From positions 1 to 9,577 of the forward strand of contig LJUE01000055.1 of NCBI GenBank assembly GCA_001303885.1: 9,577 nucleotides of DNA, read 5' to 3'. The notes below the pieces were generated by a model that saw only the letters and a program-made list of their open reading frames with translations, was not told the DNA's origin and did not search any database. This document shows positions 1 to 6,151 of the stretch, piece by piece (position 1 is the first letter of the stretch; each line of letters begins with the position of its first letter). The position numbers and the translations under genes were made by a program. This DNA comes from Planctomycetes bacterium SM23_32 (lineage in GTDB: Bacteria > Planctomycetota > Brocadiia > SM23-32).

Positions 1-782
1 GCCATGATGGCGAACGGCCTGGCCGGACGCCGCTTGCGCGCCCTCAAGCGGGCCACGACGTCCTCCCGCGTGGCGTCGCAGGCCAGGTGGAAGCCGCCGA
101 CGCCCTTGACGGCCAGTATGGCCCCCTCGGCCAGCATGCGGCGGGCCCGCGGCAGCGGCTCGTCCAGCTGCTGCCCGTCAGGCGCCAGGAAGCACAGCGA
201 CGGCCCACATTGGGGACACGAGAGCGTCTGGGCATGGAAACGCCGGTCGGCCGGGTCGGCATACTCCGCGCTGCACCGCTGGCAGGGCGGGAACTGGTCC
301 ATCGAGTTCGTGGCCCGGTCGAATGGCACCTGCCGGGCGATGCTGAAGCGCGGCCCGCAGGCCGTGCAGGTGTCGAACGGGTAGCCGAACCGCCGGTCGC
401 CCTCGTCGCTCAGTTCGGCCCGGCACTGCCGGCAGGTCGCCAGGTCCGGCGGGATGGGCAGCAGGCTGCGTCCGGCGGCGTCGCTCGCCTCGATGCAGAA
501 GCCGCGCTCACCGCGCGGTTCGACCTCCTCCACGATCAGCTCATCCACCCGGGCGCGCGGCGGGGCGATGTCGCGGAAGTCCCGCACCAGCGCCTCGAGC
601 GTCGCCTCATCGGCCTCGGCCTCGAGCACCACGCCCTCGGGCGTGTTGCGGATGCTGCCGGCGCAGCCGCGTTCGGTGAGCGCGCGGTAGAAGGCGGGCC
701 GAAAGCCCACGCCCTGCACGCGACCGTGCACGGTGATGCGGCAGCGTCGGGGCGCCGTGTCGGATCGGGGCACGTCAGTCAT
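1..782 (-). CDS. hypF: Carbamoyltransferase HypF, N-terminal part (runs off left edge)
   Basis: HypF transfers a carbamoyl group from carbamoyl phosphate toward HypE, for the cyanide ligands of [NiFe]-hydrogenase. The first 260 codons are present with no stop; family members are about 750 residues. Seen: an acylphosphatase domain (about residues 14-100) with GRVQGVGFRP, Arg28 and Asn46 in the catalytic positions; then two zinc fingers, Cys117/120/139/142 and Cys167/170/189/192, with exactly the C-x2-C-x18-C-x2-C spacing and 24-residue linker typical of HypF; then the start of the YrdC-like domain (KGVGGFHLACDA at about 226-237, KRRPARPFAIM at 250-260). The ATG at 782 lies 23 bp after the nth stop, with no clear Shine-Dalgarno sequence. 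It is the last visible gene of the met operon. Identification is very secure; the presence of a hydrogenase is only implied. Confidence 0.96.
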   Translation of the reverse strand, partial: MTDVPRSDTAPRRCRITVHGRVQGVGFRPAFYRALTERGCAGSIRNTPEGVVLEAEADEATLEALVRDFRDIAPPRARVDELIVEEVEPRGERGFCIEASDAAGRSLLPIPPDLATCRQCRAELSDEGDRRFGYPFDTCTACGPRFSIARQVPFDRATNSMDQFPPCQRCSAEYADPADRRFHAQTLSCPQCGPSLCFLAPDGQQLDEPLPRARRMLAEGAILAVKGVGGFHLACDATREDVVARLRARKRRPARPFAIM

Positions 783-805
783 GGGAGGGCCGCCGGCGCG
801 TGCCG

Positions 806-1474
806 TCATCGGCCGGCGACCTGCTCCTGGTAGTAGCCGCAGAGATGGTTGACGGGGCAGTTCTCGCAGTCGGGTTTCTTCGCCGTGCAGATGCGTCGCC
901 CGTGCGTGCCGAACACGAGCGTGGCCTGCCAGCGGCGCTGGTGGGGGATCAGCGCGCAGAGCTCCTCCTCGATCCTGTCCGGGTCCTTCTTGGAGGCCAG
1001 TCCCAGCCGGGTGGAGACGCGCTTAACGTGGGTGTCCACGGCGAGCGTGTGCCTGCCGAATGCCTCGCCGAGCACGATGTTGGCCGTCTTGCGCCCTATG
1101 CCGGGCATCTGCCGGAGCGTCTCGAAGTCGTCCGGCACGTTGCCGTCGTGCTGCTCGGCGATGGTGCGGCAGACCTCGCGCACACTGGCCGCCTTCTGGC
1201 GGAAGAAGCCCGTCGGCCGCAGCATCTTCTCCAGCGTGCCCTCGGGGGCGGCGGCCAGGTCGGCGGCCGTCGGGTATCGCTCGAAGAGCTCCGGCGTCAC
1301 CTCGTTGACCTTCTCATCGGTGCACTGGGCCGCGAGGATGGTGGCAACGAGCAGTTGGAGCGGGCCCTCGTAGTGCAGGTAGATGCGGGCTTCGCTATGC
1401 GTCTCGCCCAGGATGTCAAGTATCTCGCGCGCTTTATCGGGCGATGGGCCTCTGGGCCTCGGACCGGTTGCCAT
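806..1474 (-). CDS. nth: Endonuclease III, DNA glycosylase/AP lyase
   Basis: This 222-residue base-excision repair enzyme removes oxidised pyrimidines and nicks abasic sites. The length is normal for the family. Seen: the helix-hairpin-helix motif MPGIGRKTAN (about 123-132) with catalytic Lys129; VDTHVKR with catalytic Asp147; and a C-terminal [4Fe-4S] loop, Cys196-x6-Cys203-x2-Cys206-x5-Cys212, the canonical spacing. The ATG at 1474 is chosen because a purine-rich Shine-Dalgarno sequence (GGGAGG core) lies 8 nt upstream and the protein aligns from there. The open frame continues upstream to 1927, but that would run antisense-free through metW in another frame and adds no family sequence. It sits 20 bp after metW and 23 bp before hypF, so it is probably translated from the met transcript. 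Confidence 0.97.
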   Translation of the reverse strand: MATGPRPRGPSPDKAREILDILGETHSEARIYLHYEGPLQLLVATILAAQCTDEKVNEVTPELFERYPTAADLAAAPEGTLEKMLRPTGFFRQKAASVREVCRTIAEQHDGNVPDDFETLRQMPGIGRKTANIVLGEAFGRHTLAVDTHVKRVSTRLGLASKKDPDRIEEELCALIPHQRRWQATLVFGTHGRRICTAKKPDCENCPVNHLCGYYQEQVAGR

Positions 1475-1478
1475 GGAG

Positions 1479-1490
1479 CCCCCCTCCCCC
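1479..1490 (-). promoter_or_regulatory. Ribosome binding site of nth
   Basis: On the minus strand this reads GGGGGAGGGGGG, with the GGGAGG core 8 nt before the ATG at 1474. It fixes the nth start against several in-frame upstream candidates that lie inside metW. Confidence 0.7.
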
Positions 1491-1494
1491 GCAG

Positions 1495-2088
1495 CTAACG
1501 GGCCTCCATGACGAAGATGGCCATGCTGGCCAGCAGGTTGGCCAGCAGGCCGGGCAGACGGCAGTAGCCAGGCGTCAGATACATGCGGTCTATGACCTTC
1601 AGGTGCAGCTCCTGGCAGAGGGCGAAGAAGTCCTTGATCGTGAGCAGGTGGATGTTGGGCGTCTCGCACCACCGGTAAGGCAGCACGCGGGTGACGGGCA
1701 TGCTGCCCTTCAGGAGCAACTGGAGCCGCACACGCCAGTGGCCGAAGTTGGGGAAGCTGATGATGGCCCGCCGCCCGACCCGCAGCATCTCGCGCACGAC
1801 CCGGTCGGGGCGGACCGTCTGCTGGAGCGTCTGACTGAGTATGACGCAGTCGAAGCGCCCGTCCTCGAACATGGCCATCCCTTCCAGCATGTCGCCGTGG
1901 TAGACGGGCACGCCGCGGGCGATGCACTTCTGCACCTCGGCCAGGTCCACGTCTATGCCGAAGCCGTCCACGCCTTTGCGGTCAATCAGCTCGCGCAGCA
2001 ACTGGCCGTCGCCGCAGCCCAGGTCCAGCACGCGGGCGCCGGAGGCGACGTCCTGTTCGATCAGCCGGTAGTCGAGCCGGACGGGCAT
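1495..2088 (-). CDS. metW: Methionine biosynthesis protein MetW (SAM-methyltransferase fold)
   Basis: MetW is a 197-residue class I methyltransferase-fold protein that accompanies MetX in many bacteria and has been reported to support or modulate MetX activity; its own chemistry is not settled. Seen: SAM-binding motif I, VLDLGCGDG (about 20-28); an acidic loop, GIDVD (44-48); and the family signature segments ILSQTLQ (83-89), SFPNFGHWR (111-119), MPVTRVLPYRW (130-140) and ETPNIHLLTIKDF (142-154). The ATG at 2088 has the Shine-Dalgarno sequence GGAGAGGGG just upstream, inside the 15-bp gap after the preceding PLP-enzyme gene. metW is usually next to metX; here the PLP-enzyme gene lies between them. 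Identification is secure from the signature segments. Confidence 0.95.
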   Translation of the reverse strand: MPVRLDYRLIEQDVASGARVLDLGCGDGQLLRELIDRKGVDGFGIDVDLAEVQKCIARGVPVYHGDMLEGMAMFEDGRFDCVILSQTLQQTVRPDRVVREMLRVGRRAIISFPNFGHWRVRLQLLLKGSMPVTRVLPYRWCETPNIHLLTIKDFFALCQELHLKVIDRMYLTPGYCRLPGLLANLLASMAIFVMEAR

Positions 2089-2103
2089 CTGCCCCTCTCC
2101 CCG

Positions 2104-3249
2104 TCAGTCGAGGGCCTGCTTCAGGTCCTCGATCAGGTCATCGGCCCTTTCGATCCCGGCCGAGAGCCGGACGGTGTTCGGCCTGACGCCGAAGCTCACG
2201 CGCCTCTGCTCCGGCAGGTACAGCATGGTGGTCAGCACGGGGAGGCAGACCAGCGTCTCGGTGGCGCCCAGGCTGACGGCGTGGTAGATGAGGTCGAGCT
2301 TTTCCACGAAGCGTTTGGCCTCCTCCTGCGTCTGGCCCACGTCGAAGGCCAGCACGCCGCCGAACCCGTTCCTCATCTGGCGCCGCGCGATCTGGTGGCC
2401 CGGGTCGGACGGCAGCCCCGGATAACAGACTCGCGTGACCCGCGGGTGGGCGGCGAGGAACTCGGCGACGGCCTGTGCGTTCTCCGCCATCTTGGCCGCC
2501 CGCAGGTCCAGCGTCTTCAAGCCGCGCTCCAGACGCGAGGCGGAGTAAGGGTCGAGGGTCGTGCCGATGGCCTGGCGGGTGAACCACAGCTCGTTGTAGT
2601 ACTCCTTGGTGGCGCACGCGATGGCGCCGGCCATCAGGTCGTTGTGTCCGCCCAGGCCCTTCGTGGCGCTGTGGACCACCAGGTCGGCCCCCAGAGACAG
2701 GGGGAGCTGGTGATAGGGCGTGGCGAACGTGTTGTCCACCACCAGCATGGCGCCGACGCGGTCCGCCTGCTCGCGCAGCCTGGCGATGTCCACTATCTTG
2801 CAGAGCGGGTTGCTGGGGGTCTCGCAGAAGATCATGCGCGTGCTGTCGGTCACGTGCGCGGGCACCTGGTCGTGATCGGCAGCGTTCAGCCAATCCACCG
2901 TCACCCCGAACCGCTCCAGGATCAGCGAGACCTTGTAGTTGGCCCCGTAGACGTCGTGGAAGGTGAGCAGCCGGTCGCCCCGGTGAAGGTAGGTCAGCAA
3001 CACCATGGTGATGGCCGCCATGCCGGAGGTGCCGACCACGCAGTCCACCGCGCCCTCCAGGGCGGCTATCTGCTTCTCGACGGCGCGCACGGTGGGGTTG
3101 TCGTCCCGATGGTAGGTGTAACCGTCCACCTCGCCGTCAGTTATCTTGCGCAGCACCTCGAAGGAGAGGTACTCGTAGTTGACTGCACTGACGATGGGGG
3201 TGACCATCGGCTTGTTGCCGTAAGGGGTCAATGGGTCGGTGCCGTCCAT
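2104..3249 (-). CDS. Cys/Met metabolism PLP-dependent enzyme (cystathionine gamma-synthase-like)
   Basis: This 381-residue fold-type I PLP enzyme of the trans-sulfuration family is of normal length. Seen: Tyr46 and Arg48 in YTYHRDDNPT, which bind the cofactor phosphate across the dimer; GTSGMAAI (73-80); Asp172 in VVDNTFATPYH, which contacts the pyridine nitrogen; Schiff-base Lys197 in HSATKGLGGHND; and C-terminal RLSAGIE (361-367). Two places are unusual. Gly198 follows the catalytic lysine where the family pattern has an aromatic or bulky residue, and the usual HP..(M/T)TH region reads LPVLTTM (about 336-342). The ATG at 3249 is chosen because GGAAGGA lies 5 nt upstream. From context it could be cystathionine gamma-synthase using the MetX product, but cystathionine lyase or methionine gamma-lyase cannot be excluded by sequence alone. 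It lies 25 bp after metX and 15 bp before metW. Confidence 0.88.
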   Translation of the reverse strand: MDGTDPLTPYGNKPMVTPIVSAVNYEYLSFEVLRKITDGEVDGYTYHRDDNPTVRAVEKQIAALEGAVDCVVGTSGMAAITMVLLTYLHRGDRLLTFHDVYGANYKVSLILERFGVTVDWLNAADHDQVPAHVTDSTRMIFCETPSNPLCKIVDIARLREQADRVGAMLVVDNTFATPYHQLPLSLGADLVVHSATKGLGGHNDLMAGAIACATKEYYNELWFTRQAIGTTLDPYSASRLERGLKTLDLRAAKMAENAQAVAEFLAAHPRVTRVCYPGLPSDPGHQIARRQMRNGFGGVLAFDVGQTQEEAKRFVEKLDLIYHAVSLGATETLVCLPVLTTMLYLPEQRRVSFGVRPNTVRLSAGIERADDLIEDLKQALD

Positions 3250-3254
3250 CGCTG

Positions 3255-3261
3255 TCCTTCC
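3255..3261 (-). promoter_or_regulatory. Ribosome binding site deciding the PLP-enzyme start
   Basis: The minus strand reads GGAAGGA, then 5 nt, then ATG at 3249. This supports the 381-residue protein over an in-frame ATG at 3342, which would overlap the end of metX by 68 bp. Confidence 0.75.
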
Positions 3262-3274
3262 GCGTTGCAGGTGG

Positions 3275-4474
3275 TCAGGGGGAAGCGGCCGGAGCGCCCT
3301 GCGGCTCGGGGCGGGGCGGCTTGCCGCGCGTGACGGCGGCATAGGTGTTGCGCAGGAAGCCGGCCATCGCCTCCGCGAGCTCCTCGTCCTCCAGCAGGAA
3401 GGCGTCGTGGCCGTACTCGCTCTGGAACTCGCAGAACGTCGTCTGCACCCCGTTGGCCTGGAGCGCCCGCACTATCTCCTTCGAGTGGTGCGTGGGGAAC
3501 AGCCAGTCCCCGCTGTAGGAGATCACGAAGACGCGGCTCCTCACCCCCTTGAAGGCGTCAATCAGCGTGCCGTGGTCAGCCGCCGGGTCGAAGTAGTCCA
3601 TCGCCTTGGTAATGTAGAGGTAGGAGTTGGCGTCGAATCGCTCCACGAAGCTGTCGCCCTTGTGGCGCAGGTAGCTCTCGACCTGGAAGTCGGGCGGGCC
3701 GAAGTCGTAGCCCACCTCATCGCGATCCTGGAGGCTGCGGCCGAACTTGTCGCGCATCGAGTGCTCGCTCAGGTAGGTGATGTGGCCCACCATGCGGGCC
3801 ACCGCCAGGCCGCGGTTGGGCGGAGTGGCGCCGTAATAGCTGCCGCCCCGCCAGTTTGGGTCGCTGTAGACGGCCTGCCGCCCCACCTCGTCGAAGGCGA
3901 TGCCCTGGGCGTCCAGCCGACTGGTGGTCGCGATCGGAATGGCCGACTCCACCATCTCGGGGTAGTCAATGGCCCACTGGAGCACCTGCATCCCGCCCAT
4001 CGAGCCGCCGGTCACGCAGAGCAGCTTCTCCAGGCCCAGGTGCTCGGTCAGCAGCGCGTGGTGGACCTTCACCATGTCGCTGACGGTCACCATGGGGAAG
4101 TCCAGCCCGTAGGGCTCGCCGGTCCGCGGGTTGATCGAGGACGGCCCCGTGCTGCCCTTGCAGCCGCCGATGCAGTTGGCGCAGACGACGAAGTAGCGGT
4201 CGGTGTCTATGCCTTTGCCGGGACCGATCATCACGTCCCACCAGCCCGGCCTGGCGTCGTCCGGGGAGTGGAGGCCGGCCACGTGGGCGTCGCCGCTCAG
4301 GGCGTGGCAGATGTAGATGGCGTTGTCCCGCTCGGGCGTCAGCTCGCCGTATGTCTCATAGGCGACGTCAATGGGGCCGAGCTTGACGCCGCTGCGCAGG
4401 ACCAGCTCGTCCGGCGGCTCAGCGAAGCGCCAGTTCCTGGTCTCGACAATGCCGACAGAACCGCCCTGGGCCAT
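3275..4474 (-). CDS. metX: Homoserine O-acetyltransferase MetX
   Basis: MetX acylates homoserine, the entry step to methionine by the O-acylhomoserine route. The protein is an alpha/beta-hydrolase of 399 residues, normal for the family. Seen: AYETYGEL near the N terminus (38-45); the oxyanion/entrance segment NCIGGCKGSTGP (100-111); nucleophile Ser158 in GGSMGG; Asp323 in SYSGDWLFP; and His356 in YGHDAFL. This completes the catalytic triad. MetX homologs can use acetyl-CoA or succinyl-CoA, and the sequence here does not settle which; the adjacent MetY favours acetyl. The start is uncertain: AGGGAG at 4493-4488 is 13 nt before this ATG but only 4 nt before an in-frame TTG at 4483, which would add three residues. 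The 96 bp after metY could hold an internal promoter, but I see none that convinces. Confidence 0.96.
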   Translation of the reverse strand: MAQGGSVGIVETRNWRFAEPPDELVLRSGVKLGPIDVAYETYGELTPERDNAIYICHALSGDAHVAGLHSPDDARPGWWDVMIGPGKGIDTDRYFVVCANCIGGCKGSTGPSSINPRTGEPYGLDFPMVTVSDMVKVHHALLTEHLGLEKLLCVTGGSMGGMQVLQWAIDYPEMVESAIPIATTSRLDAQGIAFDEVGRQAVYSDPNWRGGSYYGATPPNRGLAVARMVGHITYLSEHSMRDKFGRSLQDRDEVGYDFGPPDFQVESYLRHKGDSFVERFDANSYLYITKAMDYFDPAADHGTLIDAFKGVRSRVFVISYSGDWLFPTHHSKEIVRALQANGVQTTFCEFQSEYGHDAFLLEDEELAEAMAGFLRNTYAAVTRGKPPRPEPQGAPAASP

Positions 4475-4570
4475 GGCGCGCAAGATGCTCCCTGACAGGT
4501 CGAGGCGCCCCCCGGGCCGATGCGGGCCAAGGGCCGGAAAGCTACATGCTACTGCACGCCCGATACAATC

Positions 4571-5860
4571 TCAAGCCTTCAAGAGCGCCCGGTCGAGGTC
4601 CTCAATGATGTCCTGCACGTCCTCGATGCCCACCGAGAGGCGCACGAAGTCCGCCGTCACGCCCGTCTGGAGCTGCTCCTCCTCGCTGAGCTGCTGGTGC
4701 GTGGTGCTGGCCGGGTGGATGGCCAGCGTGCGGGCGTCGCCGATGTTGGCCAGGTGGCTTATCAGCTCCAGGCTGTTGATGAACCGCTTGCCGGCCTCCA
4801 CGCCGCCCTTCACGCCGAAGCCGACCATCGCCCCGAACCCGCCGCTCAGGTACCTGCTGGCCAGCTCGTGCGTCGGATGGTCCGCCAGCCCGGGGTAGTT
4901 CACCCACGTCACCTTGTCGTGGCCCGCTAGGAAGTCGGCCACGGCCGCCGCGTTCTCGCAGTGGCGCGCCATGCGCAGCGACAGCGTCTCGATGCCCTGA
5001 AGCACCAGGAACGCGTTGAACGGGCTGATGCAGCCGCCCATGTCCCGCAGTATCTGCACGCGCGCCTTCACGATGTAGGCCGCCTCGCCGAACTGCTCCA
5101 CGTAGCGGATGCCGTGGTAGCTGGGGTCGGGCTCCACCATCTCGGGGAAGCGCCCGCTCGCCGCCCAGTCGAACCGCCCGCTGTCCACCAGGACGCCGCC
5201 GATGCTGTTGCCGTGGCCGCCCAGGTACTTCGTCAGAGAGTGCATGACGATGTCCGCGCCGTGCTCGATGGGCCGGCAGAGGTAGGGAGAGGCCATTGTG
5301 TTGTCCACCATCACGGGAATGCCGTGGGCGTGGGCCAGCTCGGCGACGGCCTGGAAGTCCGGCACGGTGAGGCGGGGGTTGCCGATGGTCTCGAAGAAGA
5401 GCAGCCTGGTGCGGTCGGTGATCTTCGCCTCGAACTCAACGGGGGCGTCGCTGTCGGTGAAGACCACCTCGATGCCGAGCTTGCGCGCGAAGGTCTGGCT
5501 GAACAGCGTGTATGTGCCGCCGTAGAGGCCGCTGGAGGAGACAATCTGGTCGCCCTCGCCAAGTATGGCAAGGCAGCCGGCCGTGGTGGCCGCCTGCCCG
5601 CTGGCGAAGGCGAGCCCGCCGACGCCGCCCTCCAGCATGGCCACGCGCCTCTCCAGCACCTCGGTGGTGGGGTTCATGATGCGGGTGTAGATGTAGCCCG
5701 GCTGCTCCAGGGCGAAGAGCCGCGCCGCGTGGTCGGTGTCCTCGAACAGGTAGGACGTCGTCTGGTAGATGGGCACGGCGCGCGCGTGGGTGTCGCGGTC
5801 GGGCGTGTGGCCGCCGTGCAGGGCGATGCTGTCGAACCGCAGCCGGCGCTCCTCGCTCAT
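4571..5860 (-). CDS. metY: O-acetylhomoserine sulfhydrylase (homocysteine synthase)
   Basis: MetY condenses O-acetylhomoserine with sulfide to give homocysteine, bypassing cystathionine. This is a 429-residue PLP enzyme; the length is typical of this subfamily, longer than cystathionine synthases because of an internal insertion. Seen: Tyr58/Arg60 in YIYTRIMNPT; FASGQAA (85-91); Asp186 in VMVDNTMASPY; Schiff-base Lys211 in HSLTKYLGGHGNSIGG; the subfamily-type segment FDWAASGRFP (230-239); HPASTTHQQLSEEE (382-395); and RLSVGIED (407-414). The ATG at 5860 is preceded by AAGGAG with 9-nt spacing. An in-frame ATG further upstream at 5932 is rejected because it lies inside the promoter spacer. It is the first gene of the operon, with a leader of only about 45 nt. 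Confidence 0.96.
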   Translation of the reverse strand: MSEERRLRFDSIALHGGHTPDRDTHARAVPIYQTTSYLFEDTDHAARLFALEQPGYIYTRIMNPTTEVLERRVAMLEGGVGGLAFASGQAATTAGCLAILGEGDQIVSSSGLYGGTYTLFSQTFARKLGIEVVFTDSDAPVEFEAKITDRTRLLFFETIGNPRLTVPDFQAVAELAHAHGIPVMVDNTMASPYLCRPIEHGADIVMHSLTKYLGGHGNSIGGVLVDSGRFDWAASGRFPEMVEPDPSYHGIRYVEQFGEAAYIVKARVQILRDMGGCISPFNAFLVLQGIETLSLRMARHCENAAAVADFLAGHDKVTWVNYPGLADHPTHELASRYLSGGFGAMVGFGVKGGVEAGKRFINSLELISHLANIGDARTLAIHPASTTHQQLSEEEQLQTGVTADFVRLSVGIEDVQDIIEDLDRALLKA

Positions 5861-5904
5861 GGTGCTCGGCTCCTTGGGGGGAGACGCACGAAAGGGGCAC
5901 GCTT

Positions 5905-5970
5905 CAAGCCAAAGATAACTAAAACGGTGCATTTTGTCAAGTTACGCCGGCCACCCCCCGTTTTGGCTTG
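5905..5970. other. 9-bp motif in opposite orientations over two divergent promoters
   Basis: CAAGCCAAA at 5905-5913 overlaps the start site and the edge of the -10 box of the met promoter. Its exact reverse complement TTTGGCTTG at 5962-5970 overlaps the likely -35 region of the rightward promoter. They are 48 bp apart. This could be a pair of operator half-sites for a shared regulator, or chance; no known regulator consensus is recognised. Confidence 0.35.
5912..5940 (-). promoter_or_regulatory. Sigma70-type promoter of the met operon
   Basis: On the minus strand a perfect -35 box TTGACA (5940-5935) is followed by a 17-bp spacer and the -10 box TATCTT (5917-5912; four of six consensus bases). 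Transcription would start near 5905, giving a leader of about 45 nt before metY, too short for a SAM riboswitch. The short AT-rich patch stands out against the GC-rich surroundings. Confidence 0.8.
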
Positions 5971-5992
5971 CCCCACCCTCAGGTGGTAGAAT
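5963..5992 (+). promoter_or_regulatory. Probable extended -10 promoter for the DUF58-BatA genes
   Basis: TAGAAT at 5987-5992 matches five of six -10 consensus bases and is preceded by TGG, giving an extended -10 (TGN-TAGAAT). A weak -35, TTGGCT, lies at 5963-5968 with an 18-bp spacer. The start would be near 5999, leaving about 150 nt of leader that contains the inverted repeat. A short palindrome CCACC-ctca-GGTGG (5973-5986) fills much of the spacer. Confidence 0.55.
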
Positions 5993-6040
5993 GCAGCTCA
6001 GGGCAGCCGGCGCAAGCGAGGACGGGCAGAGAGCGCGCCA

Positions 6041-6125
6041 GCCCTCCGAAGCCCGCCGTACGGTGCAGCGAACGAAGGAGCAGGAGCACCCCCCTTCGTT
6101 CGCCTGACGGCGAACTTCGGAGGGC
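6041..6125. repeat. Large interrupted inverted repeat (hairpin) in the DUF58 leader
   Basis: Three pairing blocks nest perfectly. GCCCTCCGAAG (6041-6051) pairs with 6115-6125 (11 bp). CGCCGT (6054-6059) pairs with 6107-6112 (6 bp). GCGAACGAAGG (6068-6078) pairs with 6093-6103 (11 bp). A 14-nt loop spans 6079-6092. It ends 26 bp before the DUF58 start codon. No U-tract follows, so it does not look like a terminator. It may be a dispersed palindromic (REP-like) element or a leader RNA structure; other copies would have to be looked for in the rest of the genome. Confidence 0.75.
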
Positions 6126-6151
6126 AGGCGAGAAGGAGCACGAGAGAGGCG

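Noticed and set aside
1475..1927. Upstream extension of nth through metW
   Set aside because: The added part is the out-of-frame translation of metW, and the ATG at 1474 has a strong ribosome site.
1444..3333. Long plus-strand open frame (about 629 codons) opposite the PLP-enzyme and metW genes
   Set aside because: It is antisense to two well-conserved enzymes, has low-complexity Val/His/Gln/Gly-rich sequence and no family motif. Such frames are common opposite high-GC genes.
3250..3342. Upstream ATG extending the PLP enzyme by 31 residues
   Set aside because: The extension overlaps the metX coding end, is Arg/Pro-rich and not family-like, whereas the ATG at 3249 has a good ribosome site.
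3239..4495. Plus-strand open frame opposite metX
   Set aside because: It is a mirror of metX codon bias, with no recognisable domain or ribosome site.
4475..4570. GC-rich gap between metY and metX as terminator or internal promoter
   Set aside because: Several GGCC runs could pair, but no clean stem with a T-tract and no convincing -35/-10 pair is visible on the minus strand.
5861..5932. Upstream ATG extending metY by 24 residues
   Set aside because: This ATG lies in the spacer of the promoter, upstream of the expected transcription start, and the ATG at 5860 has AAGGAG at good spacing.
4961..5989. Plus-strand open frame opposite metY
   Set aside because: Antisense to a clear metY and running through the met promoter; the composition is that of a shadow frame.
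6041..6125. The inverted repeat as a rho-independent terminator
   Set aside because: No run of T follows the stem on either strand, and it lies between a promoter and its gene rather than after a gene.
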